Notes: generated from the sequence alone by a model not told the origin. 64,000 nt of DNA from Cyanoderma ruficeps (GCA_008694505.1 VZDJ01000301.1:4831081-4895080), one strand, 5' to 3'. Counted from the first letter of the stretch, positions 24,247-35,763 are shown. Made by a program: numbers and translations.

Positions 24247-25987
24247 TTAAAACAGTTGCAACAATGTCATTCACAGCCTTTCTCATCTCAGACAAATACT
24301 CTCCAGAAAGTTAACAGTGCTTCAAGCAAACAACTCTGAATGGTGCAAAGTAAACCAGGACAGACAATTCTAGAATACAACAGTAAAAGCACTGAAGAGT
24401 GAGTAGAAATCAGACACCAATCTCAGCCATGAAGGTAGGAAGGGTGACAGGGAAAACAATTAAATGTCCAGTTACATATTTTGCATAGACTTCCAATGCA
24501 TGAAAACAGCAAAGAGGATAAAAATGGCTGCTGCCAGGATGGAGAACAAAAGGAATCAGTTGGAGAGGTTCCTAAAGAAATCTATTGAGTTCTGGATGCA
24601 TCCACATTCTGAATGTGTGTTGTGACCAGCTGGAGGCTGCCTGAGTCAAAGAACTGGGCTGATGTTGGTTTCATTTACACCAAAGTCAGTCAGAGGTAAT
24701 GGCACTGAACCCAGCAGAGTTACAAGTGATCTGAGTTCAAAAACATCTACACTTGTTTTAAAACCACAGCTCTGAATAAATTAGTTTTTATCCTAATGAT
24801 ATTTTAGCTAGGAAGATTAAATAGGAGTTTGTGTCTACATGTGTTTTGGAGACTGAAGATTGTGACTCAGAATGAGGAGTCTGTGGATCCAGCATGCTGC
24901 TAGGAATGAGAGGAGATGAGGAAATCAAGGAAAAGTTACTGAGTTTTTCTTCCTTCCTATCTCCAAACCTAAATGTATCATACAAAAAAAGTAAAAATAA
25001 GTCAGAGAAATAAGAGCATTATTTACTGCCAGGTCCTGGCTTGCCGTGATTCTCAGGTTAGATTGTCTCAAACAGCTCACAGTGATTTTTCTTCCTCCAT
25101 TTGTTTGGTTTTTTTTTTGGTCAAGAAGCTCCCAGCTCTCTGAGCCCCCAGCAGCTCCTCCAGCTCCTGACAGAGGGGGAGTGCCCAGGCTGTGCCCCTG
25201 GCACGGTTCAGCACACTCAGACTGCAGCAGGCACAGCCTGGCAGACCAGTCTGTTTGAGTGGGGCTTCTCCAATGCTGGAGTTTAAAAAAAACCCCAAGC
25301 CCACTAAAACTCCTCTGCCCCCCATCAGGCTGAGGAGTCAGGAGTTTACATCCTGCTCCTCCAGGTTCATGATGTTCTTCACACAAAACCCATCACAAAA
25401 GGGAGATGACTTAACCTAACTTGAGAAAAGGAGGGAGGCCACTGTTGTGGGAGAGAATAAAGTAATTCCTCAAGCACCTGACAGAAGAACTTCTAACGTA
25501 TTTTTAAGTGCTACATTTTAGAAAACCTACAATCTTTTCCCCTAAACTGCTCCCTGCACTCCAGACTAACTTTGGTTTAGGCAGGCAAAACATGAAAGTG
25601 ATAAACTGAAAAGAACTCTAGGATCTGAGCTGCTCCAATTCATTTACCACAGCAAACCAAGGGCCTTTCCTCTTCAAACCCCATTTCCAGTCAATCACCT
25701 TCCAAGTGTGCCTCCTGAGACCAGGCAGTCCCACACCCATCACAGTTCTGGGATGCACCAAACAGTTTGCAAGATTCCAGCTCCATCCTTGATCCTACAA
25801 GACCAGCCATGCTTCCAGCTGGGCAATGAACATGGGAGTTATTCAGCTGGCCTTTATTTAGCCAACATTTCTAAATAAAAAGCCAGCAGCCACCAGATCT
25901 TAGCAGTTTCTAAATAGCCCTTTAAGTTCATGAGGCAAGAGGGAAGCTGCTGTGTTGAACTTCCTTGGAATATACATGGGAATTTAC

Positions 25988-26002
25988 AAAAAAAAAAAAA
26001 AA
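25988..26002. repeat. A homopolymer
   Basis: This is a single-base A run of about 15 within the putative USP13 3' UTR. On the transcript it is poly-U. Confidence 0.75.
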
Positions 26003-26890
26003 TTAAAGGAAGGGAGGAAAAAAGGCCTTTTCTCCTTTTCCTACTGCCAGAATGAAATAAACCACACAGATATACACAAGTTTTTGCTCTTTCACTTTAA
26101 ATAGAAGATGTATCACTGCATAATTTGCTGATCCCATTTTCAAACCTGTCACTTGCTGGTGAAGTCCTCAAATATCCAAAATCTGGAAGAAGGAAAGAAA
26201 TTACTGGCAGCTTTTATTCCATCCAGAACTGGTGGCTCAATAAGCACAAGGCAGCTGAATCTCACAGGGGCCACCCGTTAATGTGCCAGGACACTGCACT
26301 AATGTGTCCATAAGAGCTCTGAGTGCAGGGAGCTTTCCCAGCAATCAGACACCTTTACACTCTACAGAATTATTGCACTGGAATTTCTCTCACAATCTTT
26401 TATGATCAAAACCTGAATAAAATACCAACAGTGTTTTTTGGCTCGGTGTGAGGCTTTATGACCAGAGGGAGAATTATTTTCCCCAAGACACTGCAAGAAC
26501 TAAAATGCCCTTCTCATAACCAGATGTTTGATTTGGGTTCTCTTCTGTAGTGTGTAGCTGCCTGAATTTTGCTGTTAAAATTTGCAGGCACTAACTGCAG
26601 AGAATATGTAATGACACCTCTCTGGCTCTCTTGCAATCTGCAAAAAAGGATTTTGGGTTTTTTTGACTGCTGTAATTTATTTTGAGGGCTTGGTAACATT
26701 GTACAAGCAACTCCAGCAACAGTCTCTAAGCAGTGTCCAACACTGTGATCCTTTGGGTTTCCTCTTTTTTTCAAAATCATGAAAGGTTTTGCACTTACCA
26801 TTGTAATTTTTCTAGAATGAGTGTTTTCAAATATAATTTTAAAACCCACATATGTATTCTCACCTGTGAAAAACACTTAAATAACACACA

Positions 26891-26907
26891 AAAAAAAAAA
26901 AAAAAAA
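26891..26907. repeat. A homopolymer
   Basis: This is an A run of about 17 in the putative USP13 3' UTR. On the transcript it is poly-U. No retroposed gene body adjoins it. Confidence 0.75.
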
Positions 26908-28071
26908 GAGACAGAAAGGCCAGCTCCTGCTTACCCACCCCATCATCCCTGCCAGAGATATCAAACCCTTTTTAGAAGGTGTCTGTTGAAGAGATCAGAT
27001 TATTGATGCATTTGGAAGTTTAAAGAAAGCAAAAATATCAATTCAACAGCACTATTTGTTGATGTTTTTTGTTCTTGTTGGTTGTTGTTGTTTTGGTTTT
27101 TTAAGGGAGGGAGAGAGGGGCAAATCCATAAATCAGCCAACTTACTATGCAATTTCCCCCACTCAGATATGAAAGTCAATGTCTAAGATGTCTTTAACAG
27201 AAAGCAGGATTGCACTGCAAGTACTTTGTCAGGGAGTTGATTTCAGATGGAATATGAGCGGTCTAGATACAAATTTCCCTGACATAAATATAACGGGACA
27301 TTAAACCCTTCTTTACCTCCTCCATAAGAAAATAAAATTTAAATAACAGCCTTGCCTTTCCTGAAGGTGTGTATTTAATTTCATAGTCAGAAAGCCTGCT
27401 GCTTTTAGCCAACTGTAATCCTGAATCTGTTGGAAGACCTTACAAAATGAACATTCAAGTGAAGATGAAGAAACCTATGTCTGCAAAAAATAAAATTCCT
27501 CTTTGGCAAAAAACATACAGGGCACCGACAGGAGATTGCTCCTGTCTCCATTAGTCTCTTAAGCTTTTGCATGGAAAAGTCAAATCAAGATACTGAATTC
27601 CAACAGATATAACTTCAGCTGACTTTTCTCACTGCGCTGAAAATAATCTCTGAAATAAGACATCCTGCTTTGAAGAACAGCCACAAACCCCCTCCCTTCA
27701 AGTGATTTCTCTACGTGATCTGCACTCTGGATGAAAACACAGGCTCCCAGTCACCAAAGACACAAACATTTGTTTGTGGTCTTCAAAGGATGCACGGACA
27801 GGACAGGCAGGAGCTGGGCTGAACTGTTCTTGCTCAACACTGAAGCTTCCATATTCTCCACACACTAGCTGCAAACTCCACCCGAAATCCACATGGCCTG
27901 TAAGGTGTATAAATTTAAAACAATGTCCTATACAGCACCTAATAGAAATCTTCCGTCTAACACTTAAGGCGGCATCAAAATGATTGGTTTTAAATACACT
28001 ATAAACATCCCATGTTTTCCTTTGCTTTTTGGCAGTCCAAGGGTTAAGGGGTCTTTTGTTGGTTTTGGGTT

Positions 28072-28077
28072 TTTATT
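28072..28077 (-). terminator. USP13: proximal USP13 AATAAA hexamer
   Basis: TTTATT on the plus strand is AATAAA on the transcript, about 70 nt after the stop. The sequence beyond it is not GT-rich on the transcript strand, so use is doubtful. Confidence 0.25.
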
Positions 28078-28147
28078 GTACGCTTTTTTTGGGGGGGCAG
28101 GTTAAAAAGGCTTATGGCTTCTTAAGGCCAGGTGATAGATTTGAGGC

Positions 28148-28241
28148 CTAACTTGGTATCCTGTGGTAAAAATAAATGTAGCCCAGGTCTTTGGGAGGTC
28201 GTTCTGAGGCACAGACTCTAAGGTCGTTGTAGATCACCCAT
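28148..28241 (-). CDS. USP13: USP13 terminal coding exon (exon 21)
   Basis: The coding part is 94 nt, phase 2 in, ending in TAG at 28148-28150 (window residues 780-810). It reads [20 protein letters not shown] then [10 protein letters not shown]. This is the last strand-rich block of the USP fold, after the catalytic His. The Asn-Asp of VIYND is the usual third catalytic position region of USPs. The acceptor is CCTTTCAG. Confidence 0.98.
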
Positions 28242-28867
28242 CTGAAAGGAAAACAAGATTGATTACATTCCATGAGTATAAGAATCACCACAGGTTTATC
28301 AGGGACTTCTCAGACCCAAATCTCAAAGAGCTTAAAATCTAAAATTAGGCATTGCAATGAGAACAAAGGATCAGAGAAAGGGCCGAACCAGCTGGCACAG
28401 TAAAGAACTGAAAAGGAGGGATGTGCAGAGGCATGTCCAGTTCCAGCTCAAGTGAATGAAAATCAGAGATTCCCAATGTCAAATAATGGGAGTATATCAA
28501 GATCCCAGCCATGATCAGCACCACAGTACCAGCAACAGCAGTATCAGCCCGTAGCTCTATGGGCTCCTATTGAAGGGCAACAAAAGAAGTTGGGGAGGGC
28601 TCAGACAAACTAAGCCACATACAGAACCAATGCCCCAAACTGAATAGAGATTTGGAATGGCAAGCACAGGAGAGCCCATGGTATATTTCACCACAGACTT
28701 CAGTGGGATCAGAACTGACATCACATCTGTGACAGTTTTCAGGTTTTGGGTGGGAAACCTACAGATGGTAACAGCCTGTGCTGTCTGCCAGGAGCACGCC
28801 CTGCTCTGTACAGATGCTTCAAATCAAACATTTGCTCATCCCACGTGTCCCTCCCAGCTGCACTCAC
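28242..28867 (-). other. USP13: USP13 intron 20, 0.63 kb
   Basis: This is a unique intron with no repeat, RNA or extra exon seen. Confidence 0.9.
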
Positions 28868-28952
28868 CTTCCTTCCTTTCTGAGGTGACAAACGTAGTGG
28901 CCACTCATTGTGGATGTTCCCATGTGGCTGATGAACCCAAACAGCTCATACC
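28868..28952 (-). CDS. USP13: USP13 exon 20 (His box)
   Basis: The exon is 85 nt, phase 1 in and 2 out (window residues 752-780). It reads [20 protein letters not shown] then CHLRKEG. The His in MSGHYVCH (window residue 770) is the catalytic histidine by alignment to the USP His box (human His823). The motif is intact, so the enzyme should be active. The donor is AAG|GTGAGT and the acceptor AAAACAG. Confidence 0.97.
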
Positions 28953-30536
28953 CTGTTTTAAGAAATAGAAATGGCACCCTAAGCCTTTTACTGTTACCAC
29001 TGCAATATTACTCCAGGGGAAATGGTCTGTCTGATACTGGAGAAGCATCTAAGCACTCCCAACTCAGACCCTGCATCCCCAAACTCAGTTTCTGTTAACA
29101 CCGCAGAATGTTCCCAACTCAACTAGTGGCTCAGATTCACTGTCAAACATCAAACCAATGCAAATCAAACCCACAGAGACCTGTGCACATACAGCAGGGC
29201 TGTGACCACAGCCCCTGCTAGGAAAGAAAACAGCAGATTCCTTCCCAGTTCACAAAGAGAACCACAGGAAGTGCCAAACAGGGAGTTCATTCTGCACACA
29301 AATTAGCTATGCCTGTATGTGTGATCACAGATCTCCTATATATCAAAAAACACAGAAGTTTGTATTTCAGCAGCCCATAAAAGAGAGGACAGGAAAGAAA
29401 GCTCTTCCTTTAAAACAAGGACATTTTTTATGCTTAAAGCCTCTGGAGAACTCAGCACTGGTTCTTGATCCCCAACCATTCATGCCATTCACCTGAATTA
29501 CCACTGGAAGTAAAAGGGTCCCTTCTTTCAGGATATTGCATAAGGACATGGGCCTGGATTTTGCTGGAGAGGGCCTTCAGAAGCCATTTTACAGAATCAT
29601 GTTGGTTATCAGTATTTCAGGTACTCAGTAAAGGGTCTCAGTCTATAAAGGCTAAGTACCACAAAAAATAATTATTCCAGGTTTGGGTGGGTTCTTTTTA
29701 ACTTTGCGATAATCAGTGTTCCCCATGTCTCCAAAAGACTTAAGGTTGATATCCATAATGTCAATATAACAGTAGCAACCACAGACACAAAAATCAAATT
29801 GTCTGGTAATTTTCTTTTTTTCCTAAGACCTTTACATTCACGATCAGAGGTAGAAGTTTAGAACAGTAATTAGAACTGGCCACTAAAGACCCTTCAAAAA
29901 CTTTCTGTGACATCCTTAGCACCGCCACTGGGCTTTTGTACTCCAGTGCTGTGACACCTCCAGGAGGTTCTGCTCAACTCAGCCTGCTGTACATCAGCCC
30001 CACCTTGTGGCTTATTTAGCAGAAGTATGACAGAAAATCTCAACCAAAAGAAAACAAAACATGCAGGACACCAACTATACCTGTGGTATTGTGAATAAGG
30101 GACTCGGTTGGAGGGATTATCAAATCGCCCAGCAGACCACAGGAGGACAGAAACTCAGGTGGTCTGTAACAGCAGTGTTGTCTTTAGGATCCTTAGCCTC
30201 TGCAGATTCAAACATTCTAGCTTTTCTTTAACTTACAGCAACAGAACAAAAAGTAAACCTAGGCCAGGACAGATTTGTGTGCTCTGGTAGCAAAAAACTT
30301 TGGGCTTGGGTTATTCAGTGAGTCCAAGGAGAGAGTCTTCTGAGCAAACACAGCCCACAGATCTCAGCAGCCCACAGAGCTGGATCCAGCCCCAGAAACA
30401 AGACTGGAAGTAAATTGTCTGGATTGAGTCCAAGAACACCCACAATAACTACTTTCAAAACAGGAAGGAGCTCTAGGAACGGGGTGGGTGTGACACAACA
30501 AAATGACAGCCAGGTCTAAGCTGAAGCAGAACTTAC
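28953..30536 (-). other. USP13: USP13 intron 19, 1.6 kb
   Basis: This is a unique intron. I searched it for additional coding sequence because exons 19 and 20 are adjacent in the mammalian protein; none is needed and none was seen. No transposon was recognised. Confidence 0.9.
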
Positions 30537-30699
30537 TTCCAGGGCCATCTTTGATCCTGGGTCCCTCTGACCCTGTCTCTGCAAGGATATTGGCATTGGC
30601 ATTGTTCTCCATATCCACAGTGTCCAAAGAAGGGTCACTTTCTTCCTCAGGGTCAGGGTGGCTGAAGATCCACTCCAGTGCACGCTCCAAGTTATTGTT
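30537..30699 (-). CDS. USP13: USP13 exon 19 (end of UBA2 and acidic linker)
   Basis: The exon is 163 nt, phase 0 in and 1 out (window residues 698-752). NNNLERALEWIFSHPDPEEE completes the second UBA helix bundle. It is followed by an acidic linker with MENNANANILAETGSEG and PRIKDGPG. MENNANAN is a USP13 hallmark absent from USP5. The linker looks a few residues longer than the human one. The donor is GGAA|GTAAGT. Confidence 0.97.
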
Positions 30700-31206
30700 C
30701 TGCCAGTCAAACAATCAAAAGAGCAGTCTTTAAAACACTCTCTAACATCATGCTGCCACTCATCAGCCTTTGAAAAGAGTAAGGATCATGTTTACAGCAC
30801 CTAAAAATTGTAAGATACTTCTACCTCCCCAGAAAACAGTATTCAGCAAGCAGTCTGCAAAAGCTTGGTATATGGAAAAGAAATAATCCCACAAGTAAGT
30901 CCCACTGCCCCAGGTTCTTATCTGGCACACACACAGTCTCCAAGCATCCAGGTTATTTTTCAACAGGTATTAAAAGCAGGTAAGTTTTCCTCACTGCCTT
31001 TCACACTTTACCATTCCAGTGAAACACACAAAGCACCTTCCCCACTCCAGAGAAGTCAGGCATCCCACACTTTGCCAGGATAGTTCCAGGCTCATCATCC
31101 ACTAACTGGATTTTTGTACACAGTTCAAAGGCATCTGAGCATGAACATGCACAAAGCACAGAACAGGAAACAAAACCCCAGTGCTACCAATAACCCATGA
31201 ACTCAC
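30700..31206 (-). other. USP13: USP13 intron 18, 0.5 kb
   Basis: This is a short unique intron with nothing notable beyond its splice sites. Confidence 0.9.
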
Positions 31207-31373
31207 TGTTGCCTTCAGTGCCTGAATCGCTAGATTCCTCTGGAATCCCATGGAAATGATAATTGCAACCATCTCTTCAGGAGGCTGGTTATCTAGGCCC
31301 ACAGCTCCTAAAGCAGCTGCCCCACTGGAAGCAACTTCTCCAAACGCAGGTATGACCAATGGCTCAGCGAAGT
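31207..31373 (-). CDS. USP13: USP13 exon 18 (UBA2)
   Basis: The exon is 167 nt, phase 1 in and 0 out (window residues 642-697). It reads [20 protein letters not shown], then [20 protein letters not shown] and [15 protein letters not shown]. The MGF loop and the following helix mark the second ubiquitin-associated domain, which binds ubiquitin chains. The Gly/Ala-rich spacer before it is typical of the family. The donor is ACA|GTGAGT. Confidence 0.97.
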
Positions 31374-32342
31374 CTGGAACAAACAAACATTCATCAGTTC
31401 CTTCTTTTGCCTCACTTAACCAGAAAGTCAACAACAAACACAAACGAACAACACACAGGACCTCAAAAGCAGTCCTGAAATCAATGTAAGTTTACTTCAC
31501 TGGCATCTAAATTCAGACTTACATGTGTGGAAAGCCTTAAAAACAACAAAATGAATGTGCACATTACAAAATATCTAGGTGCACATGCTCATACTGAGCA
31601 GACTGGAATAACTCGGCACATTGCAGAAGTGAAACAACTGGAGGAAAGCAGCAAAGATTGGTATGGAAGCAATGATGGCATCAGGATCATAGACAACCCA
31701 GCGTATCGATGTAAAATGATCCCACATCTGAAAATGTCTGCTAAGCCCGAGTGAAACTCATTCCCCATTTACACAAGCAACACAAAAGCTCATGGTGAAG
31801 CGTGAACTCAACCAAATCTGGAGTTTCCTGGCGAGGGAGTACTCAGATGCACTCAGTGCTGAATCATGAGTCCAAACTTTGCATAGATGAAACACAGGAG
31901 GTGGAGAACATCTAGCAGCCCTGTCCATCACTAGACAGCCCAAGTATGGCATGAATGCTCCAGCCTGAGCTAGAGAAGGCTGACATGGAAGAAAAGCATC
32001 CAGACCACAGGATTCTTTGTACTTACACTTGGTCACAAGTCAGCTTCCCCCTTAGCAGCACGGACCTAGCCAAAGGGTGGAAACAGAGCTGGCCCACACC
32101 AGTGGTGAGGACAGGACTTCTGGTGTAGCTTAGTTTGTTGTCATCTTCTAGGCAGAGGATACCACACAATGGTCAAGATCTGCACATCCCAGGAGCAGCT
32201 TAGGAAAATTCACTCACACCTCCAGGTTTCCCAGGTGGGGAAGGGGGGCCGTTGTTTCTCTGTCACACATTATAAAATTTCTACTGACTGCCAAAATCCA
32301 CAACCAAGAGCTGAGTTTAACTTGCACCCTGCAGTCACTGAC
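31374..32342 (-). other. USP13: USP13 intron 17, 0.97 kb
   Basis: This is a unique intron with no repeat, RNA gene or coding remnant recognised. Confidence 0.9.
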
Positions 32343-32486
32343 CTGGCTCTTCCATGTGTGCAATGATCCAGTTGAAAGCAACTTCAGCACCCAGGTTGCC
32401 TGTATAGTACACGGCTTTCCGACATGCTTCCAAAGGAAAGCCCATCTCTGCCAGCTGCATGACTGAAGACTCATCAATATCTAGGG
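32343..32486 (-). CDS. USP13: USP13 exon 17 (UBA1)
   Basis: The exon is 144 nt, phase 1 in and 1 out (window residues 594-642). It reads LDIDESSVMQLAEMGFPLEA, then CRKAVYYTGNLGAEVAFNWI and IAHMEEP. This is the first UBA domain, with its MGF loop and the GN-GAE turn. The donor CAG|GTCAGT has C at +3, which is less common. Confidence 0.97.
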
Positions 32487-33200
32487 CTACAAGAAAGGAC
32501 CTTCTAAAATATAAAAGTCTAATTTCATTCATTGTAGAATATTTCTTATAGTTACTCACGGTGCCATATATTGCAGTACTTATAGCTTGGATTTGGTTCA
32601 GTACTTCAATAAACCCACAGCCATGAGAAAACAGCCTTGTACAAAGCATTACAGTAGTTGTAATGATAATCTTTTGTCTCAGTAGGGACACAGATCTTCA
32701 CATAGATCATTAAATATTGATGAATTCCTACAGGACTTTTATTTATTTTAAAATACCTCAGCCCTGGATTTCAAGGGGGGGACGAAGTCAGGTGCTGAGC
32801 TCAGCTAGAGATGGCAGCCAAAATCAAGCACCTCTCAAAGGCAGAATCTTGCAGGTTAGAGAAATAACAGCTGCCAGGTCTGGCAGCCTCTGGATGACAG
32901 GGTCAGACAGCTTTATGTGAGATCAGAGTGCAGAGGGAGCCAGGATCAAGCAGCTGTGACCCCCAGAACTGCCAGATCCTCCTGAGGAGCAGCAGGCAGA
33001 GGAGCAGCTGATATTCTGGCTGTACTAACTCTCAAAGAGAGTCCTGCACACATGGGAGTAAACACTGAACAAGCACAGAAATCAGCTTGTATTTGGAAGC
33101 ATGCAGGGGATGGTTTCGTGCATCTCTTTGAGGAGAGAGAAGGCATTAGCTGAGCAAAAGCATAACAATGTTTTAAGGGGTAGAAAAGCGAGATACGTAC
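32487..33200 (-). other. USP13: USP13 intron 16, 0.7 kb
   Basis: This is a unique intron between the 27-nt microexon and the UBA1 exon. No repeat was seen. Confidence 0.9.
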
Positions 33201-33227
33201 ACTCCACGAAATGGTTCATCATGCGAT
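33201..33227 (-). CDS. USP13: USP13 exon 16, 27-nt microexon
   Basis: Only 27 nt: two bases complete an Asp, eight codons read RMMNHFVE, and one base starts a Ser. It has a TTTTCAG acceptor and a GAGT|GTACGT donor. The equivalent mammalian segment reads DRLMNQL as I recall, which supports it as a real exon. Its phases (1 in, 1 out) match both neighbours, and skipping it also keeps the frame. Confidence 0.92.
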
Positions 33228-34638
33228 CTGAAAATTAACAACGGGAAAAAAAACAGGGAAAAGGACGTATATGAAGGTTAAGTAGATCCATATGGGTAAA
33301 ACAATTCCATATTTTTAAACTCATAGAAATATTAGACCTTGTGGAGACGGGGCAGTTTCATCCTTACTTCCCTGATGTTTTTGCCATGAATTAGAGCAGG
33401 GATATTTCTCTAACTCAGTTCAGAGAAAAGTGTCACTGATACTATAAACCAGTAGGAAAAAAAAGCTGAAGGCTGATCTAAGCAAGAATCTTAAAAATAA
33501 AGTACCATCACCCATGCATTTACACTAAAACTAGGTCAGTCCATTCAGCAAGAGGGTAAGAAGGTACAAGCCTTTGTGAGGAACTTACTTAGATAAGGGA
33601 TGGAATTAAAACCTTTAGAGAATTGAAGTTTGTCATACCCTTGCTCTGCACACAATATCAGGTGCTAGCTTTCTTTCACATACATACAGCATGGCATTAT
33701 GCCACCATTATTATAAATATCCAAATGGGGGCACTCATGTCATGAGAGCAGTTGCATTACTGGCTTCATATTAAATACTGAGGCAAACTTCAATCATCTG
33801 GGGGAAAGTGCAACCACCTGGGTCTAAGGTTACACTATAAAAACATGATTTTACTTGCTATAAACCATTTTATTCTCCAGGGAAACCCAGGAAATAAAGA
33901 AGGAGGATATTTTATATCCTTGTTTCTCAACTTCAGCATAAAAGAAACAGTACTTAAGAAAAAAAACCCAACAGTATAGCATTTTAATCACTCCTCTTTC
34001 TTTGTGCTCCACAAACATTATAGTCAGCTGTTTGCCATCTTCTCCTTGAGACAGAGCTTTTTTTAATGGGCTGTGCAGCCCGTGTACATCCAGAGTGGAG
34101 GATTGTGCATGCAGGCACAGCTGTGAGGGCCTAACAATTCTTGTATTTTTAAAATGAATAAAATGTAGAGTTTTAGTCTATGCCTGGAAAGCTGTTCTCC
34201 TAAACTGTAGTCCTTTGTGCATTAAGTGTTGTTGCATTGTGCTGGAGATGGGAAGTGCAGAGTGACTTTACTCCAAGGGAGTCGTGGATGTGCACTGAAG
34301 GTTCTCTGGAGAGAGTCGAGGACAGCAACATCAATTATCAAACCTTCTAGGGAAAGCTGCCCCTACCCATGGCAAGGGGGTAGGAACTAGATGTTCTTTA
34401 AGATCTCTTCCAACCCAAAACATTCTGTGATTCTATAATAAATCCCCAAAACAGAAAAGCTGGAAGAACTAGGGTTATCCAGGAGGGAGGCCAAAAGGCT
34501 GTGGGGTGTTGTAACAGTCTCCAGTTACAGAAATACAGAGCTGGGGTTTTGTTCATAGTTCCAAATGGTGAAGATTAAAGAGAATCCCTGTGTGCTGGAA
34601 GGAAAGGGGAATACAGGGGAGAATAAGACAGTAAATAC
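33228..34638 (-). other. USP13: USP13 intron 15, 1.4 kb
   Basis: The intron holds a CR1 3'-end fragment at about 34345-34441, in plus orientation, that is, antisense to USP13. The rest looks unique. Confidence 0.9.
34345..34441 (+). mobile_element. CR1 LINE 3'-end fragment
   Basis: The stretch CCCATGGCAAGGGGGTAGGA, then ACTAGATGTTCTTTAAGATC, CTTCCAACCC and TTCTGTGATTCTATAATA matches the avian CR1 3' terminus. It has the usual ATTCTATGA-like tail. It is heavily truncated at the 5' side. Confidence 0.85.
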
Positions 34639-34761
34639 CTTTTGGGTCATCAGGAATGACAATGGGAGGAGCAATGTCTGGGAGCTCCTCTTCTCCTGGC
34701 TGGAGCCCCCTGGCCCGAAGGTGACTGATATCCAGGAAATCTGGCATGTCTATAGAAACAT
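34639..34761 (-). CDS. USP13: USP13 exon 15
   Basis: The exon is 123 nt, phase 1 in and 1 out (window residues 544-585). It reads [20 protein letters not shown], then [20 protein letters not shown]. The [14 protein letters not shown] motif is shared by USP13 and USP5 and links the USP palm strand to the UBA insert. The donor AAG|GTATTT is weak. Confidence 0.97.
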
Positions 34762-35120
34762 CTGCAAAAGCAGAGAAATGGGCTAAGCTTCTGCAGCCAG
34801 CAAAACGACCTTAGGGTGCAACCTACCCCTCCAGAGAGGGGACTCTGATACTCAAGGTACAGGAACAGCCAGGATTCTCCTTCTGAAAAGAGTTCTTCGA
34901 GAAATTTGGAATGCCAAAGCACAGTTTAACTAGCTCAGATCACATGAAACTGTGTTTTAACTCCACAGACCTGATGAATTGGTTAAATTTGTTGTAACAA
35001 AGAAGAAAATTCAATTAGGATCTTCACAGTACAAACTTAAGACTTGAGTCAGGTCCTCGCTGTAGTGTGCACATCTTATTAATGATCTGGGATAGAAAGG
35101 TAAATAAAACAAGCACATAC
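34762..35120 (-). other. USP13: USP13 intron 14, 0.36 kb
   Basis: This is a short unique intron with nothing else seen. Confidence 0.9.
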
Positions 35121-35209
35121 CAAGCTTTTTGGGTATCCAGTCAAGGCCAAAGGTGAATTTCTTTATCTGCACCACTAAATACTCGGGAAAGGAAGCAAAA
35201 CGAGAAGTC
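35121..35209 (-). CDS. USP13: USP13 exon 14
   Basis: The exon is 89 nt, phase 2 in and 1 out (window residues 514-544). It reads [20 protein letters not shown] then GLDWIPKKL. This is the conserved core beta-strand (LVVQIKKF) of the USP fold. The donor is TTG|GTATGT and the acceptor CTTCCCAG. Confidence 0.97.
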
Positions 35210-35588
35210 CTGGGAAGGACAAGAAACACAATTCATTGAAATCAGGAGCAGAATCCCCAGCAGCACAGATCTCAGCACCTCATGCACACTGAGATGAGCT
35301 ATTGATGGTGGATACAAAGGATCCAACCCTACAAGCATTTAAAGTTCAAGCTCTCAACAACCAGACTGCATCACCTCTTGGAGTCTGACCATGGAGAACA
35401 ATTAACTTCCTGCTCAGTTCATCATTACAACTCTTGCAAGGCTCGATCTGCACACCACTTTGATGAGCCCCAACACTAATGTGATGCCAGAGCTCACTGT
35501 GCTTTTCTGTTTTTCTCTCTGCACCATGTCCAGGTAGCAAGATAAGCACAGGGCACAGTTTTTAACAGACAGCCAGACACACACTTAC
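35210..35588 (-). other. USP13: USP13 intron 13, 0.38 kb
   Basis: This is a short unique intron with no repeat or RNA gene seen. Confidence 0.9.
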
Positions 35589-35763
35589 TTAACTCCTGCA
35601 GATTTTGCTTGAAGGGCACTGCTCCAGAAATCCTCCACGTTGCTTGGTTCAGAAAAGGCCTGGAGACATGCACTAAATGGGATCTTGGCACGGACCAGCT
35701 CTGGCAGAGGTCTCCTTGCAGCTTCTGCTTCTCGCCTCTTCAATTCATAGGCAATTAATTCAT
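35589..35763 (-). CDS. USP13: USP13 exon 13
   Basis: The exon is 175 nt, phase 1 in and 2 out (window residues 456-514). It reads [20 protein letters not shown], then [20 protein letters not shown] and [17 protein letters not shown]. The basic/acidic helix and the VDDFWS-like motif are family-specific parts of the catalytic domain. The donor is TTAA|GTAAGT. Confidence 0.97.

Larger units (their letters stand above)
24247..28147 (-). other. USP13: USP13 3' UTR (putative, about 3.9 kb)
   Basis: This is untranslated sequence past the TAG stop. The left end is uncertain. It contains A-runs near 25988 and 26891, a GTT-rich patch near 27075-27095 and a T7G7 block at 28084-28097, which reads C7A7 in the mRNA. 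The 153-residue minus-strand frame at 24925-25386 has no recognisable family and is taken as chance. No transposon was seen. Confidence 0.5.

Noticed and set aside
24925..25386. 153-residue minus-strand open frame
   Set aside because: It lies in the putative USP13 3' UTR, has no splice or family support, and its translation looks random.
18138..26907. Long A-runs as tails of processed pseudogenes
   Set aside because: No gene-like body or target-site duplication was found next to any of them.
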